From the NCBI GenBank assembly GCA_001899805.1, contig MKWP01000014.1:124001-188000 (forward strand): 64,000 nt of DNA, written 5' to 3'. This DNA comes from Lysobacterales bacterium 66-474. Lineage in GTDB: Bacteria; Pseudomonadota; Gammaproteobacteria; Xanthomonadales; Rhodanobacteraceae. Position 1 is the first letter of the stretch; the number at the start of each line of letters is the position of its first letter. Below are positions 18,161 through 30,393 of this stretch, in pieces. A model generated the notes under the pieces. It saw only the letters and a program-made list of their open reading frames with translations, was not told where the DNA came from and did no database searches. A program made the position numbers and the translations under genes.

Positions 18161-19651
18161 ATGCAAACATCGAGCAACGACCTCACCGTGGCGGTCAATC
18201 GCTTCGGATTGGGTGCGAAGCCGGGTGAACTGGCGAGCGTGCACGATCCGCGCGCTTGGCTGAATGCGCAAATCGCGCACGGGTCCGATGACGGCAACGC
18301 ATTCGCGGGCTTGCCGGGCAGTCTCGACTATTTGCGTGACGAGGCCCGATTGGTGGCAACGCGGCGCGTGTTCAAGCAGGGTGATCGCGGGCGCCGGGCC
18401 TACATGTTCGGGGCGGTGCCCCCGGCAACCGGGAATGGCCAAGCCAACGCCGCCGAACTGAAGCGGGCCTTGGAGCCTTACCGCAGGGAAGAGCGCAAGG
18501 ATCTGCTGGCAGAGGCGGCGGCGCGTTACCGGGTCGCCACCGTCACCGACACGCCATTCGTGGAACGGCTGGTGCATTTCTGGTCCAACCACTTCGCGGT
18601 GTCGGTGGACAAGCGGCCGGCGCGGTTGTTCGCGGCGCCGATGGAACGCGAGGCGATCCGCCCGCACGTGGCCGGCCGTTTCGCCGACATGCTGCTGGCG
18701 GTGGAAACGCACCCGGCGATGCTGCTGTACCTCGACAACGTGCGCTCGGTCGGGCCGGATTCGCGGTTGGGCCGACGCATCGCGATGCGCCTTGCGCGCA
18801 AGGGCGATCGGGACAAGGGCAGCGCTGGCGGCTTGAACGAGAACCTCGGTCGCGAGGCGATGGAGTTGCACACGGTCGGCGTCGACGGCGGCTACACGCA
18901 AGCCGACGTCACCGAGTTCTCGCGCGCGCTGACGGGATGGAGCATTCCGTTCCCGCGCGATTTCGCCAACGACAGGCAGCCCGATTCGGCGTTCGCGTTT
19001 CGCGCCAACGCGCACGAACCCGGTGCGCGCCGGGTGATGGGCCGAACGTTTCCCGAAGAAGGTTTTGAACAAGGCAAGGCGATCCTCGAATTCCTCGCAC
19101 GCCAGCCCGCGACCGCGAAGCATCTTTCGCTGAAGCTTGCCCAGCATTTCGTATCGGACGATCCACCGCGTTCGCTGGTGGACCGACTCGTGAAAAGCTA
19201 TCTCCAGCACGATACCGATCTAGCCGCGGTGTATCGCACCCTCATCGCCAGTCCGGAGGCGTGGGAACCCGATGCACGCAAGTTCCGCACCCCGCAGGAT
19301 TTCGTGATCGCGGCACTGCGCGCGGGACAAATCGAACTCGACGACAACCCGCAACCCGCGCTGGCGCTGCTGGCCAACCTGGGCGAACCCGTGTTCGATC
19401 CGCGTTCGCCCGCGGGTTTCACCGACGACTCGGCGAACTGGGTCGATCCGGATGCGCTGTGGAAACGCGTGCAGGCGGCGGAGGCTTTGTCGGCGCGTGT
19501 CGCGCAAGGCGATCCACCACTGGCGTGGGCGCGGGACGTCCTGGGACCGCGGCTGGACGATGACACCGCGCAGGCGATCCGGCGCGCGGAATCGACACGA
19601 CAGGCGCACGCGACGCTGTTCGCGTGTCCTGCTTTCCAGTGGAGGGCGTGA
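18161..19651 (+). CDS. DUF1800 family protein
   Basis: 496 residues. The opening AVNRFGLGAKPGELASVHDP and the later FWSNHFAVSVDKR, NENLGREAMELHTVGVDGGY and LTGWSIPFP segments are characteristic of DUF1800. Function is unknown; these proteins are nearly always paired with a secreted DUF1501 protein, as here. The stop codon overlaps a possible GTG start of the DUF1501 gene, indicating coupling. No signal peptide is obvious. Confidence 0.9.
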   Translation: MQTSSNDLTVAVNRFGLGAKPGELASVHDPRAWLNAQIAHGSDDGNAFAGLPGSLDYLRDEARLVATRRVFKQGDRGRRAYMFGAVPPATGNGQANAAELKRALEPYRREERKDLLAEAAARYRVATVTDTPFVERLVHFWSNHFAVSVDKRPARLFAAPMEREAIRPHVAGRFADMLLAVETHPAMLLYLDNVRSVGPDSRLGRRIAMRLARKGDRDKGSAGGLNENLGREAMELHTVGVDGGYTQADVTEFSRALTGWSIPFPRDFANDRQPDSAFAFRANAHEPGARRVMGRTFPEEGFEQGKAILEFLARQPATAKHLSLKLAQHFVSDDPPRSLVDRLVKSYLQHDTDLAAVYRTLIASPEAWEPDARKFRTPQDFVIAALRAGQIELDDNPQPALALLANLGEPVFDPRSPAGFTDDSANWVDPDALWKRVQAAEALSARVAQGDPPLAWARDVLGPRLDDDTAQAIRRAESTRQAHATLFACPAFQWRA

Positions 19652-19653
19652 TC

Positions 19654-20868
19654 GTGCTGACGCGAAGGCAGTTCCTGGCGAACTCGATGCTCGGCGCGGC
19701 GACCCTTTTGATCTGGCCGAAGCTGACGTTCGCCGCGACCGGTTCCGACACGCGCTTCCTGTTCGTGCTGTTGCGCGGCGGGCTGGACGGCCTGGAATCG
19801 GTGCCGCCGTACGGCGACCCGGGTTACCAGGCGATCCGCGGCGCGCTGGCCCTGTCACCGTCGGCGGACAAGCCCGCGCACAAGCTCGATAACGTTTTCG
19901 CGCTGCATCCGTCGTTCGACCACGCGGCGCAGTTGTACGCGCAGGGCCAGTTCATGCCGGTGGTCGCCGCAGCGCCGCCGTACTGGGGCCGTTCGCATTT
20001 CCAGGCGCAGGACTGCGTGGAGAACGGCACCGCCAAACCCGACGGCGCGCAGACCGGCTGGCTGAATCGCTGCATTGCCTGCATGCCGGGCGTGGACGGA
20101 CTTGCCTGCGCGGCGGTGATGCCGTTGACGATGCGCGGCAACGCCAGGGTCGAGACCTGGTCGCCGCCGCTGCCGAACGAAGTGAATCCGATCCTGCTGC
20201 AGCGCTTGCAGCCGTTGTATGCAGCGGACGCACGCCTCGCGGCACCGTTCGCGCGCGCGGTCGTGCAGCAAAGCGGTGCGTCGGTGCCGGAAACGGAGAC
20301 CGGTCTGGCGGCGATGCAAAAAGGCATGCCCGGAAGGAAACGGCAGGGCGGCTTGCCGGTGATGATGGGCGCCGCGGGGAAATTCATGGGCGAGGCCGAT
20401 GGCCCGCGCGTGGCGTTCGTGGAAGACGACGGCTGGGATACGCACGCGAACGAAGCGGCGATCGTTACCCGCAAGATCGCCGAACTGGATGCCGGCCTGA
20501 AGGCGTTCCACGACTCGATCGGCGCGCGGTGGGACCATACCGTCGTGATCGTCGCGACAGAATTCGGCCGCACCGCGCACATCAATGGCACCGGCGGCAC
20601 CGATCACGGCACCGGCGGCTCGATGTTTCTCGCAGGCGGGGCCCTGCGCGGCGGACGCGTGGCGGGCAAGTGGCCGGGGATCGGCTCCGGCGAGCTGTAC
20701 CAGGACCGCGACGTGCACGCGACCACCGATTTCCGCTCGGTGTTCAAGGGCGTGCTGGCCGTGCACCTCGGGGTGCCGGTATCGTTGCTGGAATCACGCG
20801 TGTTCCCGGGCAGTGCCGCGGCGGAGCCGCTCGACGGTCTGGTCGCGGCTACGCGCTCCGTGGCCTGA
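19654..20868 (+). CDS. DUF1501 family exported protein (Tat-type signal)
   Basis: 404 residues from GTG 19654, with GGAGGG 7 nt upstream; a GTG at 19648 overlapping the previous stop is the alternative. The N-terminus VLTRRQFLANSMLGAATLLI WPKLTFAA is a twin-arginine signal. The DUF1501 core shows RGGLDGLESVPPYGDPGY, WGRSHFQAQDCVENG, VIVATEFGRTAHINGTGGTD HG and an alkaline-phosphatase-like metal-site feel. The role is unknown. Paired with DUF1800 upstream. Confidence 0.9.
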   Translation: MLTRRQFLANSMLGAATLLIWPKLTFAATGSDTRFLFVLLRGGLDGLESVPPYGDPGYQAIRGALALSPSADKPAHKLDNVFALHPSFDHAAQLYAQGQFMPVVAAAPPYWGRSHFQAQDCVENGTAKPDGAQTGWLNRCIACMPGVDGLACAAVMPLTMRGNARVETWSPPLPNEVNPILLQRLQPLYAADARLAAPFARAVVQQSGASVPETETGLAAMQKGMPGRKRQGGLPVMMGAAGKFMGEADGPRVAFVEDDGWDTHANEAAIVTRKIAELDAGLKAFHDSIGARWDHTVVIVATEFGRTAHINGTGGTDHGTGGSMFLAGGALRGGRVAGKWPGIGSGELYQDRDVHATTDFRSVFKGVLAVHLGVPVSLLESRVFPGSAAAEPLDGLVAATRSVA

Positions 20869-20967
20869 TCGTACTGGTCCAATACGGCCGCTTGACACGC
20901 GCGCCGGTCGCGAGGACAGTCTTGGCACGGTCCATTCCGTCCATCACTGCTTTGAGGGAGGTATGCG

Positions 20968-21405
20968 ATGAGCGTTCCACCGGAATCCGTGACACCCCCG
21001 ACGTCTGCCGGAACACCCCCGCCCGCTGGCACTCCGAGCGCGGAAGAACGCCAGTGGGCCATGTTCGCGCACCTGTCCGCACTGCTGGGTGGCCTCGTCA
21101 CCGGCTGGGTAGGCGGCTGGGGCTGGTTCCTCGGGCCACTGATCATCTGGCTGGTGAAGAAGGACACCATGCCATTCGTGAACGATCAGGCCAAGGAAGC
21201 CCTGAATTTCAACATCACGATCGCGATCATTTTCGTGATCCTGACGATCCTGGGAGTCGCGACGCTTGGTGTGGGGTTCCTGATTGCACTGCCCCTGATG
21301 GTGATCATCGGCATCGCCGCGCTGGTATTCATCATTCTTGCCGCGATCAAGGCCAATGAAGGCGTGGCCTACCGCTATCCGTTCGCGTTGCGGCTGATCA
21401 AGTGA
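20968..21405 (+). CDS. DUF4870 membrane protein
   Basis: 145 residues. A Pro-rich N-terminal 25 residues lead to ERQWAMFAHLSALLGGLVTG, WFLGPLIIWLVKKDTMPFV, DQAKEALNFNITIAIIF and a long hydrophobic pair of helices, the DUF4870 (Tic20-like) signature. AGGGAGGT lies just before the ATG. Function unknown. A strong hairpin terminator follows at 21466. Confidence 0.88.
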   Translation: MSVPPESVTPPTSAGTPPPAGTPSAEERQWAMFAHLSALLGGLVTGWVGGWGWFLGPLIIWLVKKDTMPFVNDQAKEALNFNITIAIIFVILTILGVATLGVGFLIALPLMVIIGIAALVFIILAAIKANEGVAYRYPFALRLIK

Positions 21406-21465
21406 GTGCAGGATGCGCTCATCCCGTGCAGCCCATGGATGGGCGTTGACACGGGATCCGTGGGC

Positions 21466-21492
21466 GGGCGCGTCCGTTTTCCGGACGCGCCC
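21466..21492. terminator. Bidirectional hairpin terminator
   Basis: An 11-bp perfect stem GGGCGCGTCCG / CGGACGCGCCC with a TTTTC loop, followed by CTTTC. It separates the converging DUF4870 and xseB genes. Confidence 0.8.
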
Positions 21493-21500
21493 TTTCGACG

Positions 21501-21779
21501 CTAGGACTCCTCGACGGGCGCGAACGGTTGTGCGGATTCGGGATGCCCGGGATCGAGCAGCAACCTGACCCGCGCTTCCGCCTGTTCCAGCGTCGCCTGG
21601 CAGCTTCGGTACAGCGCGATGCCGCGCTCGAACGCGCGCAGCGATTCGTCGAGATTCAGCTCGCCGCCTTCCATGCTCGTCACCAGAGCCTCGAGTTCGC
21701 CCAGGGATTGTTCGAAACGGGCGACGGAGCTTGCGTCCGGCGCGGCAGCGGCGGTTTGTTTGGGGGAAGGTTTGGGCAT
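21501..21779 (-). CDS. xseB: Exodeoxyribonuclease VII small subunit
   Basis: 92 residues. The conserved XseB helices are clear: [40 protein letters not shown] and [16 protein letters not shown]. XseB binds the XseA nuclease to make exonuclease VII, which degrades single-stranded DNA. A 20-residue Ala/Lys/Pro-rich N-terminal extension precedes the core. xseA is not in the window. Confidence 0.93.
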   Translation of the reverse strand: MPKPSPKQTAAAAPDASSVARFEQSLGELEALVTSMEGGELNLDESLRAFERGIALYRSCQATLEQAEARVRLLLDPGHPESAQPFAPVEES

Positions 21780-21878
21780 CCGCGCAAACTAGCGCGGCAG
21801 CGGCGGCGAATCAATCGGTTTGCGGTACGCCGAGCTTGCAAGTTTTGGCCGGGGCAAGGAAAATTGCCGGCTCGCTGT

Positions 21879-21956
21879 GGTGGATGTAGCTCAGCTGGTT
21901 AGAGTCCCGGATTGTGATTCCGGTTGTCGTGGGTTCGAGTCCCATCATCCACCCCA
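21879..21956 (+). tRNA. tRNA-His (anticodon GTG)
   Basis: Full cloverleaf with anticodon loop TTGTGAT, the extra encoded G-1 at 21879 pairing with C73, T-arm GTGGGTTCGAGTCCCAT and encoded CCA. Close to E. coli tRNA-His throughout. Confidence 0.95.
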
Positions 21957-22103
21957 TTTTTTGAAGGATATGGCAAATTCGGGATTGGTCGTGGCGATGG
22001 CCCTCACCCCTTGCCCTCTCCCGCAGGCGGGAGAGGGGAAGTGATCGTCGCGCTGGCGCGCGACAGCTTCATTGAATGAAGCGGAGTCCCATCATCCACC
22101 CCA
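21937..22103. repeat. Direct duplication of the tRNA-His 3' end flanking 127 bp
   Basis: GAGTCCCATCATCCACCCCA is found twice, at 21937-21956 (inside tRNA-His) and 22084-22103. The 127 bp between contain a CCCTCACCCC...GGCGGGAGAGGGG intergenic repeat. The pattern looks like an att duplication left by a small or decayed insertion in the tRNA gene. Confidence 0.7.
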
Positions 22104-22126
22104 ATTTTGTACAATGCAGGGTTTTC

Positions 22127-22202
22127 GGGCCGTTAGCTCAGTTGGTAGAGCAGGAGACTCTTAATCTCTTGGTCGTAGGTTCGAGTCCTACACGGCCCAC
22201 CA
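22127..22202 (+). tRNA. tRNA-Lys (anticodon CTT)
   Basis: 76 nt. Anticodon stem GAGA/TCTC with loop CTCTTAA gives anticodon CTT (AAG codons). Acceptor GGGCCGT pairs with ACGGCCC; CCA is encoded. Confidence 0.93.
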
Positions 22203-22236
22203 AATCCTGCAATGCGCATCGGCATCCGGCAGGCTT

Positions 22237-22321
22237 GCGAGAGTGGCGGAACTGGCAGACGCGCTGGATTTAGGTTCCAGTGGGGCAACCCGTGCGGGTT
22301 CGAGTCCCGCCTTTCGCACCA
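22237..22321 (+). tRNA. tRNA-Leu (anticodon TAG)
   Basis: 85 nt class II tRNA with a variable arm (TGGGGCAACCCG). Anticodon loop TTTAGGT gives TAG. Acceptor GCGAGAG and CTTTCGC pair with one mismatch-type wobble; CCA is encoded. Confidence 0.93.
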
Positions 22322-22327
22322 TGGAGA

Positions 22328-22442
22328 TCTGTCCAGGGATGGATTCTTCGAGCTCTGCGACCATGGATGGCGCTTTCGAGCTCTGTCCAGGGATGGATTC
22401 TTCGAACTCTTCGACCACGGAGCTCTTCGACCATGGATGGCG
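22328..22442. repeat. Short tandem repeats between tRNA-Leu and tig
   Basis: A 24-bp sequence starting TCTGTCCAGGGATGGATTCT is found at 22328-22351 and 22382-22405 (54-bp period). A second element CGACCATGGATGGCG recurs near 22358 and 22428. No gene is supported here. Confidence 0.7.
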
Positions 22443-22540
22443 GTCATGAGCTTTTCGATTGCAGATGGCAGTTCCGAGGTCGCTCCCAGGCCTGCTTTTT
22501 CAAGATCACGCAAGACCCGTACCGAACATCAGGAGCTGCA

Positions 22541-23848
22541 ATGCAAGTGTCACTGGAAAACGTCGGCAAGCTCGAGCGCAGGCTGACGGTCAAGTTTCCC
22601 GCCGAGCAGTTCGAGTCCAGGGTGCGCCAGCGCATTTCCGAGTTGGGCCGCAACGTGCGCCTGAAGGGTTTCCGTCCCGGCAAGGTGCCGACCAAGGTAA
22701 TCGAGCAGCGCTTCGGCGAGCAGGTGCGCGGCGAGGTCCTGTCCGACCTGATCGGCAGCACTTTCCGCGAAGCCGTGCAGCAGCAGAACCTGCAGCCGGT
22801 CGCCAACCCCGGCATCGACACCGACGGCAAGCCGAAGGATGGCGAAATCGCGTATACCGCGACCTTCGAGGTCATGCCCGAATTGCCGACGGTGGACGTC
22901 GCGATCCTGAAGATCGACCGGCCCAGGTCGGAAGTCGGTGAAGTCGACGTCGACAAGATGATCGAGACCCTGCGCGTGCAGCGCCGCGTGTTCGACAAGG
23001 TCGAACGCGCCGCGGCCGAAGGCGACATGGTGATCGTCGATTACGCCGCGCAGGCGGGTGATTTCCGGCACCCGGCCGAAGGCCGTGAGCGCGCCGCTAC
23101 GGTGCTGGGCGGCAACACCGCGCTGGCGGCCTTCGACGAAGCGTTGAAGGGCCACAAGGCGGGCGAGGAACTTGCCTTCGAGGTGGAGTTCCCGCCGACC
23201 TTCCCGATCCCGCAGCTTGCCGCGAGGCAAGCCCAGGTGGATCTGCGCATCGGCGAGGTGCAGGAGTCGAAGACCCCGGAAGTGGATGCGGAATTCATCC
23301 GTACCTTCGGCATCGACGACGGCACGTCCGAAACCTTCCGCAGGGAAGTCCGCTCCAACCTGGAGCGGGAGCTGGACAACGCCCTGCGTGCGCGCCTGCG
23401 CAACGAAGTCGGCGGCAAACTCGCGGCGACCTATGCCGATGTCGAAGTGCCGAAGGTGCTGGAAAATGCGGAGGCCGACTCGCTGGTCCGCGCCGCGATG
23501 CCGAACCTGCCGCGCGAGCAGGCGTTGCCGCCGGCGGCGCTGGAGGCGGCACAGCCGATCGCACACCAGCGCGTGATCGCGGGCCTGTTGTTGCGCCAGA
23601 TCGCCCAGAGCAACAACCTGCGCGTGGACAACCGCAAGGTGACCGAGCGTATCGCCAAGATCGCCTCGACCTACGAGGAACCCGAGCAGGTCGTTGAACT
23701 CTATCGCGCCAACCCCCAGATGATGGAGAACGTGCGTACCGCTGTGCTCGAGGACCAGGTTTCCGAATGGGTGGCCGACCATGCGGACACCACCGAAGTG
23801 GCCCTGAGCTTCGACGAAGTGATGCACCCGCAGAACACCGCGAATTGA
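22541..23848 (+). CDS. tig: Trigger factor
   Basis: 435 residues from ATG 22541, with AGGAG 6-7 nt upstream. The ribosome-binding signature GFRPGKVP is at residues 43-50, then a PPIase domain (ADGMV-like EGDMVIVDYAAQ onward, residues about 150-245) and the long C-terminal chaperone arms. It binds L23 at the exit tunnel and holds nascent chains. tig-clpP-clpX-lon is the standard gammaproteobacterial order. Confidence 0.97.
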   Translation: MQVSLENVGKLERRLTVKFPAEQFESRVRQRISELGRNVRLKGFRPGKVPTKVIEQRFGEQVRGEVLSDLIGSTFREAVQQQNLQPVANPGIDTDGKPKDGEIAYTATFEVMPELPTVDVAILKIDRPRSEVGEVDVDKMIETLRVQRRVFDKVERAAAEGDMVIVDYAAQAGDFRHPAEGRERAATVLGGNTALAAFDEALKGHKAGEELAFEVEFPPTFPIPQLAARQAQVDLRIGEVQESKTPEVDAEFIRTFGIDDGTSETFRREVRSNLERELDNALRARLRNEVGGKLAATYADVEVPKVLENAEADSLVRAAMPNLPREQALPPAALEAAQPIAHQRVIAGLLLRQIAQSNNLRVDNRKVTERIAKIASTYEEPEQVVELYRANPQMMENVRTAVLEDQVSEWVADHADTTEVALSFDEVMHPQNTAN

Positions 23849-23887
23849 AGCCGCGCGGCCTGACGCCGCCGTCCACGGGAGAATCCC

Positions 23888-24526
23888 ATGCAGTCCTCGA
23901 ACAATCAGGAAATCAGGAACCTCAATCTGGTTCCGATGGTGGTCGAGCAAACCTCGCGCGGCGAGCGTTCGTTCGACATTTACTCCCGTCTGTTGAAGGA
24001 ACGCATCATCTTCTTGGTCGGGCCGATCGACGACAACGTCGCCAACCTGGTGGTGGCGCAGATGTTGTTCCTGGAATCCGAGAACCCCGAGAAGGACATC
24101 CAGTTCTACATCAACAGTCCCGGCGGCGTGGTCTCGTCCGGGCTGGCGATCTACGACACCATGCAGTTCGTGAAGCCCGACGTCAGCACCATGTGCATCG
24201 GGCAGGCCTGCAGCGCGGCCTCGCTGTTGCTGATGGCCGGCACCAAGGGCAAGCGCTTCGCGTTGCCGAACTCGCGGATCATGATCCACCAACCCTCCGG
24301 CGGCGCGCAGGGTCAGGCCACCGACATCGAGATCCACGCCCGGGAAATCCTGTACCTGCGCGGGCGCCTCAACGAAATCTACGCCCAGCACACCGGCAAG
24401 ACCGTCGAGCAGATCGCCCACGACATGGAACGCGACCGCTACATGAGCGCGACCGAGGCCAGGGACTACGGCTTGATCGACACGATGTTCGAACGCCGGC
24501 CGGACGAGTCCGTCAAGTCAGCCTGA
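23888..24526 (+). CDS. clpP: ATP-dependent Clp protease proteolytic subunit
   Basis: 212 residues. The catalytic triad is present: Ser109 ([12 protein letters not shown]), His134 ([10 protein letters not shown]) and the Asp of the [10 protein letters not shown] segment. The N-terminus [20 protein letters not shown] is typical, including a short propeptide. Forms the tetradecameric chamber used by ClpX encoded 152 bp downstream. Confidence 0.97.
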   Translation: MQSSNNQEIRNLNLVPMVVEQTSRGERSFDIYSRLLKERIIFLVGPIDDNVANLVVAQMLFLESENPEKDIQFYINSPGGVVSSGLAIYDTMQFVKPDVSTMCIGQACSAASLLLMAGTKGKRFALPNSRIMIHQPSGGAQGQATDIEIHAREILYLRGRLNEIYAQHTGKTVEQIAHDMERDRYMSATEARDYGLIDTMFERRPDESVKSA

Positions 24527-24678
24527 GACATTGGTCGCAACCTCGCGATTTCCCGATATTTTCGGCCTCGATTCCGAACGCTCCGTCAAGCCGGACCTGC
24601 GGTTCGGCTGTGCTATGCTGCAGCCGGAATCGGGGCATTCGACATGATGCATCGCACGACTGATCCACGGAGCACGAC

Positions 24679-25971
24679 ATGAGCGAGGACCGGCCGGGCC
24701 GCGGCAACGAAGGCGGCAAGATCCTGTATTGCTCGTTCTGCGGCAAAAGCCAGCACGAAGTCCGCAAGCTGATTGCGGGCCCGTCGGTGTTCATCTGCGA
24801 TGAATGCGTCGAGCTGTGCAACGACATCATCCGCGAGGAACTGGAAGAAAAGGCCGCCTCCGGCCGCACCCAGTTGCCCAAGCCGCGCGAGATCATGGAC
24901 ACGCTCGACCAGTACGTGATCGGGCAGACCCGCGCCAAGAAGGCGCTGGCCGTCGCGGTGTACAACCACTACAAGCGCATGGAATCGCGCGCCAAGAAGG
25001 ACGACATCGAGCTCGCCAAGTCCAACATCCTACTGATCGGGCCGACCGGATGCGGCAAGACGCTGCTGGCGGAAACGCTCGCGCGCCTGCTCAACGTGCC
25101 GTTCACCATCGCCGACGCCACCACGCTCACCGAAGCGGGCTATGTCGGCGAGGACGTCGAGAACATCATCCAGAAGCTGCTGCAGAAGTGCGACTACGAC
25201 GTCGAGAAGGCGCAGACCGGCATCGTCTACATCGACGAGATCGACAAGATCTCGCGCAAGAGCGAGAACCCGTCGATCACCCGTGACGTGTCCGGTGAGG
25301 GCGTTCAGCAGGCGCTGCTGAAACTGATCGAAGGCACCATCGCCTCGGTGCCGCCGCAGGGCGGGCGCAAGCATCCGCAGCAGGAGTTCCTGCAGGTCGA
25401 TACCAAGAACATCCTGTTCATCTGCGGCGGTGCGTTCTCGGGCCTCGACAAGGTGATCCAGCAGCGTTCGGAAACCACCGGCATCGGTTTCTCGGCCGAG
25501 ATCCGCAGCAAGCAGCGCAAGCAGAACGTCGGCACGCTGCTCGCCAACGTCGAGCCGGAAGACCTGGTGAAGTACGGCCTGATCCCGGAATTCGTAGGGC
25601 GCCTGCCGGTCGTGGCCACCCTGGACGAATTGGACGAGCCGGCACTGGTCAAGATCCTCACCGAACCCAGGAACGCCATCACCAAGCAGTTCAAGAAGAT
25701 GTTCGACATGGAGAATGTCGAGATCGAGTTCCGCCCGGATGCGCTCAACGCGATCGCCAAGCGTGCGATCAAGCGCAAGACCGGCGCGCGCGGCCTGCGC
25801 ACCATCCTCGAAAGCGTGCTGCTCGACACCATGTACGAGTTGCCGTCGCTCGAACACGTCAGCAAGGTCGTGGTCGACGAAGCCGTGATCAACGGCCAGG
25901 CCGAGCCCTACCTGATCTATCGCGGCAACCTGCAGCAGCAACGCGCGGCCGGCGAAGGCGACGCCGCCTGA
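24679..25971 (+). CDS. clpX: ATP-dependent Clp protease ATP-binding subunit ClpX
   Basis: 430 residues. The N-terminal zinc domain has Cys18, Cys21, Cys40 and Cys43. The AAA+ module follows with Walker [13 protein letters not shown], pore loop [31 protein letters not shown], and the ClpP-contacting IGF loop (TTGIGFSAE). Unfoldase partner of ClpP. Confidence 0.97.
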   Translation: MSEDRPGRGNEGGKILYCSFCGKSQHEVRKLIAGPSVFICDECVELCNDIIREELEEKAASGRTQLPKPREIMDTLDQYVIGQTRAKKALAVAVYNHYKRMESRAKKDDIELAKSNILLIGPTGCGKTLLAETLARLLNVPFTIADATTLTEAGYVGEDVENIIQKLLQKCDYDVEKAQTGIVYIDEIDKISRKSENPSITRDVSGEGVQQALLKLIEGTIASVPPQGGRKHPQQEFLQVDTKNILFICGGAFSGLDKVIQQRSETTGIGFSAEIRSKQRKQNVGTLLANVEPEDLVKYGLIPEFVGRLPVVATLDELDEPALVKILTEPRNAITKQFKKMFDMENVEIEFRPDALNAIAKRAIKRKTGARGLRTILESVLLDTMYELPSLEHVSKVVVDEAVINGQAEPYLIYRGNLQQQRAAGEGDAA

Positions 25972-26287
25972 CGAAGCGCACTTCACCGCACGCCAGGGCA
26001 TCGGCGGGTTCGTGCGCGGGCGGGCCGTGTCGCCAGGGCAACACCTGAAACGTGGCGCCGCCGTGGGGTCCGGCCCGTGACGGCGCGCGGGCCGTGCATG
26101 CAGAAGGACCTCGTCCCTCGTGGTTGGCGCCGGCCGGGTTGGTTCGGCCGCGCCGGCGGCACGGACGCGTGACGTCTCGGCGTCTGCGAAGCGGATCACC
26201 TTCGGGCGCTTGATCCCGGCGCGTGCCGCCACCATCCTCATCCCATCGTCCGCATCGCGGACACGCGATCCATTCCCTGAAACAGAC
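25972..26287. other. clpX-lon intergenic region, nothing recognised
   Basis: 316 bp of GC-rich sequence. An in-frame extension of lon from 26120 is possible but would add residues unlike any Lon N-terminus. A heat-shock promoter for lon is expected somewhere here from family knowledge; I could not identify one with confidence. Confidence 0.4.
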
Positions 26288-28801
<2,514 letters not shown>

Positions 28802-28805
28802 CGCG

Positions 28806-28856
28806 GCAAGTGGACGGGCATGCGCGATGCATGGTGCGCGCCCGTCCGGCACTTGC
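28806..28856 (+). terminator. Hairpin after lon
   Basis: Nested stems GCAAGTG/CACTTGC and GACGGGC/GCCCGTC with a 3-nt bulge, starting 5 bp after the lon stop. It lacks a clear U-tract (ATTTGC), so it may work as a terminator or an mRNA-stabilising hairpin. Confidence 0.5.
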
Positions 28857-28935
28857 ATTTGCGCGCGTTCCATGATTGCGGGATGAACGCTTGCATTCCG
28901 CCGCTCGACACGCTGAAATCCAAGCCCCGTCTTTA

Positions 28936-28964
28936 TTGCAGGCCTTGTGCAGCACTGATATAAA
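28936..28964 (+). promoter_or_regulatory. Sigma70-type promoter of hupB
   Basis: TTGCAG and TATAAA separated by 17 bp, about 145 bp before the HU gene. It is the only good match in the 310-bp gap after lon. Confidence 0.65.
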
Positions 28965-29111
28965 GGCCGGGCCGTGCGACGCATACGCTGCAATGCCGAG
29001 CATCGATACGGGAACTGCAACACGACCGGACAGGCGTGATTCCGCGATTTCGGAAAAGCGTCAATCCACCGAACATTCCACGGGCTGCTCGAAACCCAAG
29101 AGGGAGTCTCC

Positions 29112-29384
29112 ATGAACAAAGCTGAGTTGATCAACGCGATTTCCGATCACGCCGATCTGTCCAAGGCCGATGCTGGCCGTGCGCTCGACGCCGTCACCGA
29201 CCAGATCAAACGCGCATTGAAGAAAGGCGACGACGTGTCGCTGGTGGGCTTCGGCACCTTCGTGGTGCGCAAGCGTGCCGCGCGCACCGGCCGCAACCCG
29301 CGCACCGGCGCCACCATCAAGATCAAGGCGTCCAAGGTCCCGGCGTTCAAGGCCGGCAAGGCGCTGAAGGATGCGCTGAACTGA
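29112..29384 (+). CDS. hupB: DNA-binding protein HU-beta
   Basis: 90 residues, the standard HU length: [20 protein letters not shown] opening, [25 protein letters not shown] beta-arm with the conserved proline, and a Lys-rich end. Nucleoid protein bending DNA. Its place after lon and before tRNA-Val is conserved in the order. Confidence 0.97.
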   Translation: MNKAELINAISDHADLSKADAGRALDAVTDQIKRALKKGDDVSLVGFGTFVVRKRAARTGRNPRTGATIKIKASKVPAFKAGKALKDALN

Positions 29385-29498
29385 GCTGTGCATCGCGACC
29401 GGCGGTTGCCGATCGCATGTGGGGTTCCCGCGGCCGACGCGATCTGCGTCGGCCGCTGCGTTTCGAAACCGCGTTTGTTGTACCGTTCGGGTACGGAC

Positions 29499-29901
29499 GG
29501 CGGCGAAGCCAAGTCCGGGCGCGTACCGGATTTGGCGCGTCCAAGCCGACCATGGATCGTCGGTCCGGGGCGACAAGGATGTTGCCCTCACCCCAGCCCC
29601 ACGCGCTCGGCCTACGGCCGCCTCTCCCGCAAGCGGGCGAGGGGGAGTGATAATCGCGCTGCGCGCGATGTGTCATTGATTGATGCGGGTAGGCCGGGAT
29701 GGCATGTCAACGAGCGCGACGCAGGACGCGTCGCCCGCGCCGCGCATTGCGCGGCGGCGAAGCCAAGTCCGGGCGCGTACCGGATTTGGCGCGTCCAAGC
29801 CGACCATGGATCGTCGGCCCGGGGCGACAAGGATGTTGCCCTCACCCCTTGCCCTCTCCCGCAAGCGGGCGAGGGGAGTGATAATCGCGCTGCGCGCGAT
29901 G
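29499..29901. repeat. Duplicated intergenic block before tRNA-Val
   Basis: 29499-29670 and 29753-29901 are near-identical (GGCGGCGAAGCCAAGTCCGG through GATAATCGCGCTGCGCGCGATG-type ends). The first copy carries about 22 extra bases. Parts of the motif (CCCTCACCCC...CTCTCCCGCA) also occur after tRNA-His. No gene is supported in 29385-29918. Confidence 0.75.
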
Positions 29902-29918
29902 CGATATTGAATGAAGCA

Positions 29919-29993
29919 GGGCGCTTAGCTCAGCGGTAGAGCGTCTCCTTTACACGGAGAGGGTCGCAGGTTCGATCCCTGCAGCGCCCACCA
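29919..29993 (+). tRNA. tRNA-Val (anticodon TAC)
   Basis: 75 nt with anticodon loop TTTACAC, acceptor GGGCGCT/AGCGCCC and encoded CCA. It marks the left border of the genomic island: everything downstream to the window edge is accessory in character. Confidence 0.95.
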
Positions 29994-30393
29994 AATTCAA
30001 TCACTTACAATACATGCGCGGGGCCACTCAACTGGCCCCGCGCTTATTTCAGCTTCTCGTTGGCCCTGTAGTGGCCCTAAAAGCAGGCGTGTTTTGTCCG
30101 CCCTTTTAGTCATTTTGTGGCCCCGTGGTGGCCCCGCGCGCCAGTCTCTAGATGCCGCTCCGTCGGCTCGCTCGGAGGCGTTGCGACCCATGCCCATGGT
30201 GCTCTCGCCGATTACGCGTGCCCCCGCCGATTCCGCCTGCCACCTTCTTTGCCAATGCTCGCGCGGTGTTCAGCCAGTGTTAGGCGGCAAATGACGCCGG
30301 TGTAAACGGGTTACGCGTCATAGCACGAGCGCGCAACACCAAAATTCGGCTCGCCGGGCTCCCCGCTGCGTCCATCCACGTAGCGAGGTTTCC
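29994..30393. other. Putative left attachment arm of the island
   Basis: 400 bp without a recognised gene. It contains an 11-bp perfect stem GCGCGGGGCCA/TGGCCCCGCGC (30016-30043) right after the tRNA. Then several TGGCCC repeats follow (near 30061, 30072, 30118 and 30129) that could be integrase arm-type sites. No second copy of the tRNA-Val 3' end was spotted in the window. Confidence 0.4.

Noticed and set aside
30016-30043. Terminator of an integrase gene next to tRNA-Val
   Set aside because: No integrase-like protein is encoded on either strand nearby; kept only as a hairpin in the putative attachment arm.
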